DNA from: Anastatus disparis
Lineage: Eukaryota; Arthropoda; Insecta; Hymenoptera; Eupelmidae
Length of the DNA: 64,000 nucleotides
Reading direction: 5' to 3'
Assembly (NCBI GenBank): GCA_017163975.1
Contig: JAFFSR010000307.1
Span: 3,740,501-3,804,500 of the forward strand
The translations under genes were made by a program, and so were the position numbers. Below, piece by piece: positions 23,292-32,519 of the stretch (positions are counted from its first letter, which is position 1; each line of letters opens with the position of its first letter). The notes beneath the pieces are model-generated. The model saw only the letters and a list, made by a program, of their open reading frames with translations. It made no database searches and had not been told where the DNA came from.

Positions 23292-24639
23292 CTAATCCTC
23301 CCAATAGTTCTGACGGTGAGGTGGGGTCTTCGACCATGGCACCGAATCCTCTAGATACGTTTTGCTCTTTGAGGCATTGAGGCGAAAATTTACTCTTTGC
23401 GCATTTTGATGTTTGAAGCAATATTTTTTATCACGGCCGTATGTATTACAATGAGAGCATGTAGGTTTATTTTTGTTTTTTATCCGATCGATAATTTTCT
23501 TGTCAATCACGCGAAAAACTTCTATCACGTGTGTAATTTTTATCGGGTGTCGAATGTTTCTCACGATCCCTTTAGTCATAACTAGAATGGCTTCTATCTC
23601 TTGGATATTTTTAATATTTATCTTATCTAGATCTCTCATCATGCTTGTTGTGACTTCTGTTTCGAAGTTCTTCGTCTTCTTTCCGGAGTTTTTCTTCGTA
23701 TAAAGCGTGTTGATAGGCGATGGGTAGAGTGTGTGGTCGATTTTGTTGAACAGCTAAGCGCAAGCCTTCTGGACACAATCCTCTTATGAATTTTGAAATT
23801 GCGTTTTTATTTTCATAACTTCTATGCATGTCTCTAAAATCGTCATTTAAGCCATCTATTGAAATCTGTATACGCCGATTTATGTTATTATATCTTTGTA
23901 TGTAGTCTGCTACCTTTTCATTTGTTCTCTGCCGTATAGAATTACACATTTCGGCTAATTGGTCATACTCCAGTTCCAATTTTCCGAAATGTGTATTTGA
24001 ACATTCTTCAAGTTGCACGGCTGTAGTGACTTGATTTGCCTCAACTTTTTCTTGTGCTTTTCCTTTTAACTTAACGGCTATTACTTGGCGTATAAGCGCT
24101 GATATTTCTTGCGCAAAGCTAAGTTGTCTAGATGCGCGAATAATTTGATCAATAAATACACGAACATCTGTTGATCCGTCATACTCCCGTATTTCTGTTA
24201 AAAGTTCGCGTATTAATGGATGATGTTCCCGTGTTAGTCCTGGAAGCACATTAAATCTAGGGTTGTTGTCCCTAACTACAGGTGTTCCACTTGGAAGCGG
24301 TGGTGGATTTTTGTTTACCGTTATTTGAGTTGTTAATATTTGTAATTGTTCTGTCAACAAGATCAATTGTTTTTCTAAAGCATCGGCTTTTTCCTTTTGC
24401 CGTTGTAATTCCTGCACTACATTTTATTCTTCTTGATCACATTGTGTTATGTCTTCATTGGATTTAAATTTCTTTAATGAACTATCCATTTTACTGGGTT
24501 TTAATTTTATTTTCAATTTATATAGTCCGTCGGTAGTATCGTAAAAATTATTAGATACATCAGAGAGGGATGCAGGTGATCGTGCGGTATTTTCTGATCT
24601 TATGCTATCGTTATCGTCTTCACGATAATCACAATACAT
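23292..24639 (-). pseudogene. gag: Gag of the errantivirus, one stop and one frameshift
   Basis: 24424-24639 and 23623-24417 share one frame, separated by a single TAA at 24424-24426. The product is acidic and Ser-rich first, then has a Glu/Gln-rich coiled coil (ELQRQKEKADALEKQL) and a capsid-like helical region (about residues 120-330). 23292-23642 continues in another frame as the basic nucleocapsid end. Its CSHCNTYGRDKKYC is a zinc knuckle lacking the His. No larger zinc domain is seen. Confidence 0.8.
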
Positions 24640-25003
24640 ACGCGGGTGATGTTCCTATGTGTCAACCTCTTAAGCGTGTGTGCTCCGGTTTGAGACGTTG
24701 TATGTCTTATAAATAACTTATAAATAAAATGTTACAGAAAGTTAGACACGCCTTTATTTTTCGGCTTGTCCCGCCGTGTGCCTAAAATTATTGTACGACT
24801 TACTTGAAGGTTTAAGAGATAATGTTTTTGAAGATCTGTTCGGCTGCGTCTCTTTATCCGCTGGCGGTGCAGAAGTCCTCTTTTATTGTAAAGATGATCC
24901 TCTCTTTATCCCTGGGGATGCAGACGTAGCTTGATGAACCCTTCAACTACTGGTAGTCAACTCCTAAGAGTGTGGGCTATTGTCACCAGATTAAAGATAA
25001 GTT
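24640..25003 (-). promoter_or_regulatory. Errantivirus leader with CTCTTTATCC repeats
   Basis: This is the non-coding leader between the primer-binding side and gag. CTCTTTATCCGCTGGCGGTGCAG (about 24851) and CTCTTTATCCCTGGGGATGCAG (about 24902) form a second repeated module about 50 bp apart, in addition to the 87-90 bp tandem repeat upstream of it. Confidence 0.5.
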
Positions 25004-25180
25004 TTCTTGATTTTTAAACTCTCTGTTTCCTCCTGAGAGAAGATATCCTGAGATATCAGAGTTTTGTTTAATTGTCTTTTATCACTTGGCTTCTTTTAAT
25101 TTTTAAACTTCTCCATTTTCTCCTAAGAGAAAATATTTTAAGAGATCGGAGTTTTGTTTAGTCACTTTTTATCACTTGGC
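25004..25180 (-). repeat. Tandem 87-90 bp repeat in the errantivirus leader
   Basis: Two head-to-tail units (25004-25090 and 25091-25180) share TTTTTAAACT, CTCCT-AGAGAA, TCGGAGTTTTGTTTA-like and TTTATCACTTGGC blocks. They lie between the primer-binding site and gag, the position where the Drosophila gypsy element carries its clustered Su(Hw) sites. No Su(Hw) consensus was recognised here. Confidence 0.75.
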
Positions 25181-25205
25181 TTCACTATCCTCTTAAGCTG
25201 CCACC

Positions 25206-25350
25206 AATTTATGTTTACCGTTAGAAGTGAATTTATTTATTTGTGAAGTTCAATTTATTAAACTTTATTTATTATTTTTATGAATTTTTAATTGTTATTG
25301 TAACTTATTTTTGTAATTTAGGACGTTGGTTCTTTAGGATAGATATCCAA
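25206..25350 (-). repeat. 5' LTR of the errantivirus, short or truncated
   Basis: AT-rich sequence directly outside the TTGGTGGCAGC stretch. Only about 145 bp separate it from the (TA)n tract, against roughly 430 bp for the other LTR candidate, so the outer part is probably deleted. Confidence 0.4.
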
Positions 25351-25357
25351 GAGTAAA

Positions 25358-25426
25358 AAAATATATATATGTATTATGTAAAAATATGTATATGTATTAT
25401 TAATATATATATAAGATTATATCTCG

Positions 25427-25487
<61 letters not shown>
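25358..25487. repeat. TA-rich tract with (TA)n core
   Basis: A run of about 55 bases of pure TA (25433-25487), preceded by looser ATATATGTATTATG. It abuts the large palindrome. The phrase ATCTCGCTTATATATA before it is the complement of TATATATAAGCGAG just beyond the palindrome's other end. Confidence 0.85.
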
Positions 25488-25490
<3 letters not shown>

Positions 25491-27131
25491 TATCAACTCA
25501 CCTGGTCAAAAAATAAAAATCGCTAAAAATCTGGGAAAATGTTCTATTTGATACCCAAAATACCCAAAAAAATTTTTAGAGCTCTAGGTCAAAGAGGTCA
25601 AGAGCAAGAGGTCATGGAGTTTTGTGATTTTTTCAATTTTTTTGTAAAATCATCATTTTTAATATTTTTTTTATTAAAAAACTAAAGGTTTTAGAAAAAA
25701 ATTTATAAAGACATTTTTTGTTGGAAATTATGTGTAGAAACTATACAAATTTTTTCCAATCCCAAAGTTGCTATCTTCTGATTGGTCCATTATATATTTT
25801 GATGTGATTTTCAATAACTTTTCTTCGCCAAGGTTGATTTTACTCATTTGGCACTAAAAGTTTGTAATTTTTATAACCTTTCACTGAAATTTTCCCCTAC
25901 ATGGTAAAATAACTCTACAGGCAGTTATGGTACTTTTTATTTAAGGTATCAAGACTGAGTTTTAAGCCTGAAAAAAAATGAAATTGAAATGTAGTCATAA
26001 TTTGTTTTTGTAATGATATTAATTAATAAAACTTCTTTTTACCTTAAATATATATTAAATATAAGACTTTGACACAAAAATAATTTTAAAAAACCCCATC
26101 CGTTGGTTAAAATCCTTTGCTCTTGTCGATAACTTGATTTTTAAAATTTTTTTACTTACCGTAGAGTTTCTCAGCTAATTTTCAATTAATTGACCTGAAA
26201 ATTTCCAGAGATCTCTAATTTATATATCTTCACAAAATAATAGTTCTGGAATTTTGATAAGATAAGTTAAAGTAAATGTTGAACTGAATTACTTGTATGA
26301 AATTCACAAAAATATTGATTTTTTTCAACTTTTTCTAAACCAAACTTAGAAATTATTTTTTTTTTCCTAAAACTAAAACTATTATTTTGTGAAGATATAT
26401 AAATTAGAGATCTCTGGAAATTTTCAGGTCAATTAATTGAAAATTAGCTGAGAAACTCTACGGTAAGTAAAAAAATTTTAAAAATCAAGTTATCGACAAG
26501 AGCAAAGGATTTTAACCAACGGATGCGGTTTTTTAAAATTATTTTTATGTCAAAGTCTTGTATTTAATATATATTTAAGGTAAAAAGAAGTTTTATTAAT
26601 TAATATCATTACAAAAACAAATTATGACTACATTTCAATTTCATTTTTTTTTCAGGCTTAAAACTCAGTCTTGATACCTTAAATAAAAAGTACCATAACT
26701 GCCTGTAGAGTTATTTTACCATGTAGGGGAAAATTTCAGTGAAAGGTTATAAAAATTACAAACTTTTAGTGCCAAATGAGTAAAATCAACCTTGGTGAAG
26801 AAAAGTTATTGAAAATCACATCAAAATATATAATGGACCAATCAGAAGATAGCAACTTTGGGATTGGAAAAAATTTGTATAGTTTCTACACATAATTTCC
26901 AACAAAAAATGTCTTTATAAATTTTTTTCTAAAACCTTTAGTTTTTTAATAAAAAAATATTAAAAATGATGATTTTACAAAAAAATTGAAAAAATCACAA
27001 AACTCCATGACCTCTTGCTCTTGACCTCTTTGACCTAGAGCTCTAAAAATTTTTTTGGGTATTTTGGGTATCAAATAGAATATTTTCCCAGATTTTTAGC
27101 GATTTTTATTTTTTGACCAGGTGAGTTGATA
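25488..27131. mobile_element. Large near-perfect palindrome (about 1.64 kb)
   Basis: The left arm begins CATATCAACTCACCTGGTC and the right arm ends GACCAGGTGAGTTGATATG. The arms pair for about 740-760 bp each with only a few differences, leaving an unpaired centre at about 26250-26375. There is no ORF. On the right the sequence continues AAACGCCCCATATATA, possibly the true terminus with a TA target. It is a giant foldback element or an inverted duplication; nothing in it codes. Confidence 0.9.
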
Positions 27132-27140
27132 TGAAACGCC

Positions 27141-27315
27141 CCATATATATAAGCGAGTTTCTCGAAAAAGACAAATATATTAATTTTAAAAAGCTAAAAA
27201 AGTTTACTAAAGAAAAAGGTTTTAAAGTTGTTTGGCGTAGAGGTAGTAAATTTATATATGGGAGGAAGAAAAGGGAGATAGTACATAGATTTAAGAGCAA
27301 GTATGATTTAAATTA
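27141..27315 (+). pseudogene. Tail of ORF1 of a second non-LTR element
   Basis: The frame reads IYISEFLEKDKYI, FTKEKGFKVVWRRG, FIYGRKKREIVHRFKS, then stops. This is the C-terminal half of the FP25K-like RNA-binding domain of LINE ORF1, equivalent to residues 230-320 of the ORF1 at 12.8 kb. The 5' part is cut off by the palindrome. Its endonuclease partner begins at about 28600, beyond the second palindrome. Confidence 0.65.
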
Positions 27316-27472
27316 GCTATTGAATAAATATAAAGAATGATGTAAATGCGCCTAGTATACCGAAACACGGAAAAGTTCAAATGAATAATGTTCCTACTAA
27401 TAATGATATTATATTTAAACCTCAAAGTACTGAGATGAATTTGAATCATTAATCCACTAAAAATAATGCAAT

Positions 27473-28592
27473 CCCCGTCAAAAACGTTTAGCTAAAAAAA
27501 TTAGTTAAAAATATAGCTGAAAATACAGCTGAAAATACAGCTATATTTAGCTGGAATATAGCTATATTCATCTCGATTTTTTAGGTAAAAATCCAGTTAT
27601 TTTTTAGGTAAAAATCCAGTTAATATTTTGAGTCTCTTGTAACAGCGGAAAATATAACTGTATTTTCAGCTGTATTTTCAGCTGTATTTTTAGCTGTATT
27701 TTTAACTGTATTTTTAGCTAATTTTTTGAGCTAATCGTTTTTGATGAGGTGAACAATAGCTGATAATATAGCTAAATTTTCAGCTATATCTTGAGCTGTA
27801 TTTTTAGCTTAAATTATATTTTATAATTTCACGGGATAGTAACTCGTTATAACTATAATTATTTTCCTGTAAAAGAAAGTTCCAAAAATGAGGTAAACCT
27901 CGTAGTGTCAGCTCTCCGAAGATCGAAGAGCTTCTACATTTTGGCACAAAGTATCTTGCTCTTTTATACCTATGGCCTCAAAATTTGTTAATGGAATCGT
28001 AAAATTTAGAGATCCGCCACCTAGCGACGTGAAGTGAACTTACCTGTCTTTAATTATTGATTAATGCTACGTCGCAAGGTGGCGTTTCTCTAAATTTTAA
28101 GATTCCATCGACAAATTTTGAGGACACAGGTATAAAAGAGCAAGATACTTTGTGCCAAAACGTAGAAGCTCTTCGATCTTCGGAGATCTGACACTACGAG
28201 GTTCACCTCATTTTTGGAACTTTCTTTTACAGGAAAATAACTAACGAGTTATTATCCCGTGAAATTATAAAATAATTTAAGCTAAAAATACAGCTCAAAA
28301 TATAGCTGAAAATTTATCTATATTATCAGCTATTGTTCGCCTCATCAAAAACGATTAGCTCAAAAAATTAGCTAAAAATACAGTTAAAAATACAGCTGAA
28401 AATACAGTTGTATTTTCCTCTGTTACAAGAGACTCAAAATATTAACTGGATTTTTACCTAAAAAATAACTGGATTTTTACCTGAAAAATCGAGATGAATA
28501 TAGCTATATTCCAGCTTAATATAGCTATATTTTCAGCTGTATTTTCAGCTATATTTTTAACTAATTTTTTTAGCTAAACGTTTTTGACGGGG
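27473..28592. mobile_element. Second palindrome, CCCCGTC ends, AGCT-rich arms (1.12 kb)
   Basis: The ends are CCCCGTCAAAAACG and CGTTTTTGACGGGG, each next to AT. The arms pair nearly completely about a centre near 28033. Each arm holds an array of AGCTGAAAATAC-like units, then AATATAGCTATATTC, then a single-copy inner part (GAGCAAGATACTTTGTGCC). There is no ORF. It splits the second non-LTR element between its ORF1 tail and its endonuclease. Confidence 0.9.
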
Positions 28593-28599
28593 ATAACTT

Positions 28600-29125
28600 C
28601 AAATAAAGCTTCTTGGCTAGGGCAAGGGCAAGTGCGTGAGCTTCTAAATAGTGATTCTTCTTACGACATATTCGGAGTTATTAAGACCTGGCTGGGTCCA
28701 TCTGTATCAGATGACGTCATTGAGGTTAGGGGGTACAAAGCATTTCGGTGGGACGAAAACTTGCGTAGTAGAGGAGTTGACTTGTGTATTAAGAATAATC
28801 TAAAATACTCTATTTTGGCCAGCTCGGAAACGTCAACTAGTAATAGTAGCGGTAAGCCGAAGATGCCTGAATATATTTTCAGTTCTGCGCAAGTTGGAGG
28901 CTCCGAAACCGTGCTAGTTTCTGTTATTTATCGATATCCTGCAGTTTCCATTTTTAGTACCTCTCATTTACTAGATAATTCAAGAAATTTTAGTTTAATC
29001 TATTCTCATAAAATTATAAAGGAGGACTTACATGCCAATCTCTTAAAAAAGACCAGTGATGCCAAGTTTTTTAGTAAACTGACGGCAAAGCTTTCGTTAC
29101 AGTTAGTCCAACACGGTGCAGTATC
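28600..29125 (+). pseudogene. Endonuclease fragment of the second non-LTR element
   Basis: The frame within 28584-29180 shows DIFGVIKTWLGPSV, SRGVDLCIKNNLKYS, PEYIFSSAQVGG and LVSVIYRYP. It then jumps to [19 protein letters not shown], where intact enzymes have GDFNxDLL. These are AP-endonuclease blocks of a CR1/Kiri-like ORF2. There is no RT: the gene runs straight into the CA microsatellite at about 29130. A TAA just before 28610 and loss of the GDFN Asp show it is dead. Confidence 0.75.
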
Positions 29126-29256
29126 CAGAAACGTACATACACATGCACCTGCACACACACACACACTAACATACATTTAAACTTAATTACTCGTGGAAAC
29201 ACATACATTAACACATGTACAATTACATATACACATATACACATGTGCATACACAT

Positions 29257-29322
<66 letters not shown>

Positions 29323-29901
29323 TCCTACTTATGGAAGCGCGCACACTGAAACCTATATATACACGTATACATGCACAGCCACACATACACACATAGGCAC
29401 ACACACTCACACACATATACATACTCGCAAACACACATATACATACACATCCCTATCTACACACACCCATACAGATGCACATACACTCTTACTCGTAAAT
29501 ACGCCCGAACAGAAACGTACACTAGACGATCATTGATTCGCGACCCCATGTTCATGCATTTTGAATATACGTGGGGTTGCAAATCTCTGTCCGTCCAATA
29601 TACATACAAATGTGCACATGCATACGCATACACATACACACTTGTTCATAGACATACAGACAGAACCAAACGCAAACATGCATACGCAGATACACACACA
29701 TAAACATGCATACGCAGATACACACACACACAAACACACTTACACAGACACACACACACACCCTTACACAGAGACATACAGACACACACGCACACACACT
29801 AATATACACATATACTCACTTACTCGTGGACACATGCTTTGAGAAACGTACACATACATTAATACATGCACAATTACATATACACATATACGCATACGCA
29901 T

Positions 29902-29969
<68 letters not shown>

Positions 29970-30560
29970 TACATTCCTACTTGTAGAACCGCGCACACTG
30001 AAACCTATATATACATGTATACATGTCCAGTCGTGCATGCACACATACGCACACACACTCACACACATACACACATACACACACATATATATACACGCAA
30101 ACCAGCAATGCTGCAAGTGGCAGCGTCAAAGAGGGAAATTCAAAAATGTATAAAAAAAGTATTAAAATTAATAGTTTTTAAAATTTGATAATAAATAAAT
30201 AATTCTAAAATACAAAGTTACTATAACAAAATTAATTTTCTTTTATTATTAACATTTTTTTTTTTTAATTTTGTTAAACTCAAAAAAATGTAAAAAATAG
30301 AAAAATGATTAGTTTGTTATAGTAACTTTATTTTTTAGAATTATTTATTAATTATCAAATTTTGAAAACTATTTATTTTAATACTTTTTTTATACATTTT
30401 TGAATTTTCCTCTCTGACTCTGCCACTTTTGGCATCGCTGATGCAAACACACACATACATACACACACCTATCTACACACATCCATACATATGCACATAC
30501 ACTCTGACTCGTTAATACGCCCGAACGGAAACGTACACTGCACGGGATTGCTAATTAGTA
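29126..30560 (+). repeat. CA/TA microsatellite block with long-period duplication
   Basis: Mixed (CA)n, (TACA)n and two long (AT)n tracts (29262-29320 and 29906-29962). Single-copy landmarks repeat in order: ACATTCCTACTT...CGCGCACACTGAAACCTATATATACA at 29320 and 29972, and TACGCCCGAACRGAAACGTACACT at 29500 and 30515. The block therefore duplicated as units of roughly 650-1000 bp. All ORFs here are simple-sequence artefacts. Confidence 0.85.
30103..30440. mobile_element. hAT-like MITE inside the microsatellite block (338 bp)
   Basis: It begins CAGCAATGC and ends GCATCGCTG, with inner inverted repeats AAGTGGCAGCGTC and GACTCTGCCACTT, and long AT-rich inverted arms (AAAAATGTATAAAAAAAGTATT). The flanks ACGCAAAC (30095-30102) and ATGCAAAC (30441-30448) are an 8-bp target duplication with one change. 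CAG-type ends with an 8-bp duplication point to the hAT superfamily. Confidence 0.8.
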
Positions 30561-30582
30561 TCCGTCCAATGTACTCAATGTC

Positions 30583-30789
30583 ACTGAATTGTCTATTCTA
30601 ACCTCTATTTTTTAAGTTTTCCAAGATTTTCTTCAAAACGAATCGATAAAAATAATTTTGCCTTATCGAAGGAAATATTGTTTTTTATGATACAAGATGA
30701 GGCTTTCTCTTTATTTTTTGCTAAAATTATTAGTTTTTGTAAAATATCAATTCTTTGATTAGAAAAGAATAGATACACTCGACCTCCTC
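30583..30789. mobile_element. TTAA element family B, half copy
   Basis: It matches one half of the 381-bp family B element at 38792: TTTTCTTCAAAACGAATCGATAAAAATAAT, then TTCTTTGATTAGAAAAG, then the terminus CTCGACCTCCTC followed by TTAA (30790-30793). The other half is absent; the break lies at the microsatellite boundary. Confidence 0.85.
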
Positions 30790-30793
30790 TTAA

Positions 30794-31460
30794 GTATTAA
30801 TCGATGTATCTGCGAATTGAGGGTTGAGTACAATAAATATTATTATCATAGATATTCACACATAAAAAAAAATCTACCGCTTCATCTTTGAGAAAAGTAA
30901 GAAAAGCTAAAATAAAAGGCTGATTCCATTTCAAATCGAACAGCCTGTATACACTCAAGTCACCAATCACTGCACCGATGGAGTATGTTATTCTACTCTG
31001 AAAATAAGGAGACACGTATTTTTTTTTTTTTTTTGTTGAAATATCAAAATCGCATAAGATATGCACATTTAAAAATTGCATACAAAAATTAAATGAATAA
31101 CTGAAAAAATTGACAGTAACCTTAGAGGGCTATCGTTTTACCAATTTTCAATGAATTTTGGTAAACTTTTTTTTGTTTTATTCTATTTTGAGCCCTCTTA
31201 TTAGAAAAATTGCTATATTACATAGTAAAAATGATGCTATAGTAAAATTTGTTATGAAGAGTAAAAATATTTGATATCCTATGTTGGAATTAATGTTATA
31301 AAAATAATAAATTTTATTATGAATATAATAAATTTTACTATTTCAAATACTAATGTTGAGTCGATGATCTGTAAATTTATTTCTAACCTCAAAATTTTCT
31401 ACCAAATTGAAAGTATAGTTCTGTAACATATGTAGACGATTCGAAATTTTATAAGTAACA
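30794..31460. other. Spacer with imperfect inverted repeats, no gene
   Basis: No coding sequence is supported; a 94-codon minus-strand ORF (30797-31081) has no recognisable features. ATTGCTATATTACATAGTAAAA near 31210 is complementary to TTTTACTATGTAATATAGTAA near 31657, so a diverged foldback of about 500 bp may enclose the tRNA-like sequence at 31469. Confidence 0.45.
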
Positions 31461-31468
31461 TGTCATGA

Positions 31469-31540
31469 TGGCGCATTCGGTAACGTTCACGCTTTCCGTT
31501 CACAAGGTACCCGGGTTCAAATCCACTTCAGGTCCGTTTT
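31469..31540 (+). repeat. tRNA-like sequence (SINE head or tRNA pseudogene)
   Basis: ATGGCGCATTCGGTAACG resembles a pol III A box, and GGGTTCAAATCC 40 bases later is a canonical B box. The acceptor arms do not pair convincingly and no CCA-like end is seen. A tRNA-derived SINE or decayed tRNA gene fits best. Confidence 0.55.
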
Positions 31541-31784
31541 TCTTCAAAGGTAATTTGTTTTAAAAAAATTAAAATAATAAATTAAATAAATTTAAAAAAT
31601 TTTCAATAACAAATTTTGGGTAAAAAAAAAAATTTTTTTCTACGTATGTTTTCAAAAATTTTACTATGTAATATAGTAATTTTTATTATAACGCAGAAAT
31701 GTCCCACTCGTACTATATAATATAGTAACTTTTAATACAATCTATAATTATATTTATTATAGGATTTCTCTTCGTGTGCACGTA

Positions 31785-32042
31785 CACAGTGAAAAAAAAT
31801 TTGTAATTTTAACACACATAAGTGCTAGGGATGAAATACAATTTTTTTTGTGTTAAAATTAATAAGTACACACATGTTTGTAAAATTTACAAACTCCGTG
31901 TTTTAATTCTACAAAAAGTACACATATATTTTTAAATTACAAAATTTTTTGTGTTGATTTTACAAACATGTTTGTAAAATTTTAATACAAATATATTTGT
32001 ACAAAATAAAATTTCACGAATTACACAAAATTTTTTACAGTG
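31785..32042. mobile_element. Mariner-type MITE (258 bp)
   Basis: The ends are CACAGTGAAAAAAAATTTGT and ACACAAAATTTTTTACAGTG, an imperfect inverted repeat, each next to TA (31783-31784 and 32043-32044). The interior contains repeated TTTGTAAAATT and GTACACA motifs and no ORF. Confidence 0.7.
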
Positions 32043-32204
32043 TACATGCACATACGCACATACTGACAGAAACGTACATACATATGCGCACATGCACAAT
32101 TGCATATACACATACATACACACGTTATAATTTCTTTTGTTTCTAAAATTTTATCTCTACGGAAACGTGAGAGAAAAAAAATTATTTTTCATATATATTC
32201 ATAA

Positions 32205-32510
32205 ATATTTACTATCTTTTTATTTTATTGCAAAATTTTAAGAAAATAAATGCTTCAGCTTGTAGTATGTTTCATCAAGATTATTCAATTAAATATTAAA
32301 ATAAATTCATTCATTAGTTTCTCAGAATTTTAGATTTGTTGCATAAAATCTAAAAATTTTAATATATAATATTGGAATTCAAAATTCTGGAAAACTAATG
32401 AATGAATTTATTTGAAATTTTAACTGAATAATCTTTATGGTAAATGCTACAAACTAAAGCATTTCTTTCCCTCAAGTTTTGCAATATAACAAAAAGATAG
32501 GCCAAATTTA
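32205..32510. mobile_element. Diverged foldback (about 300 bp)
   Basis: TTTTGTTATATTGCAAAACTTG-type sequence near 32490 pairs with TTTTTATTTTATTGCAAAATTTT near 32217, and CTAATGAATGAATTTATTT with AAATAAATTCATTCATTAG. The centre is near 32360. Many mismatches show age; the ends are not resolved. Confidence 0.6.
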
Positions 32511-32519
32511 TGAGTAAAG

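Larger units (their letters stand above)
17386..25350 (-). mobile_element. Errantivirus (gypsy-like endogenous retrovirus), decayed
   Basis: About 8 kb on the minus strand in the order 5' LTR, leader with tandem repeats, gag, protease, RT, RNase H, integrase, env. The env gene with a basic cleavage site and membrane anchor separates errantiviruses from plain gypsy elements. All three genes carry stops or frameshifts, so it is inert as it stands. A TTGGTGGCAGC stretch next to the 5' LTR is a possible primer-binding site. The two LTRs are hard to align, because the right one is short or truncated at the AT tract. Exact limits are therefore approximate. Confidence 0.9.

Noticed and set aside
29071..30153. 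Many ORFs of 60-110 codons rich in His/Thr/Tyr or Cys/Val/Ile
   Set aside because: They are translations of CA/TA microsatellites on both strands.
30797..31081. 94-codon minus-strand ORF
   Set aside because: No recognised features; it starts next to a family B fragment and lies in AT-rich DNA.
31469..31540. Functional tRNA gene
   Set aside because: A- and B-box-like motifs exist, but arms do not pair well; kept only as tRNA-like.
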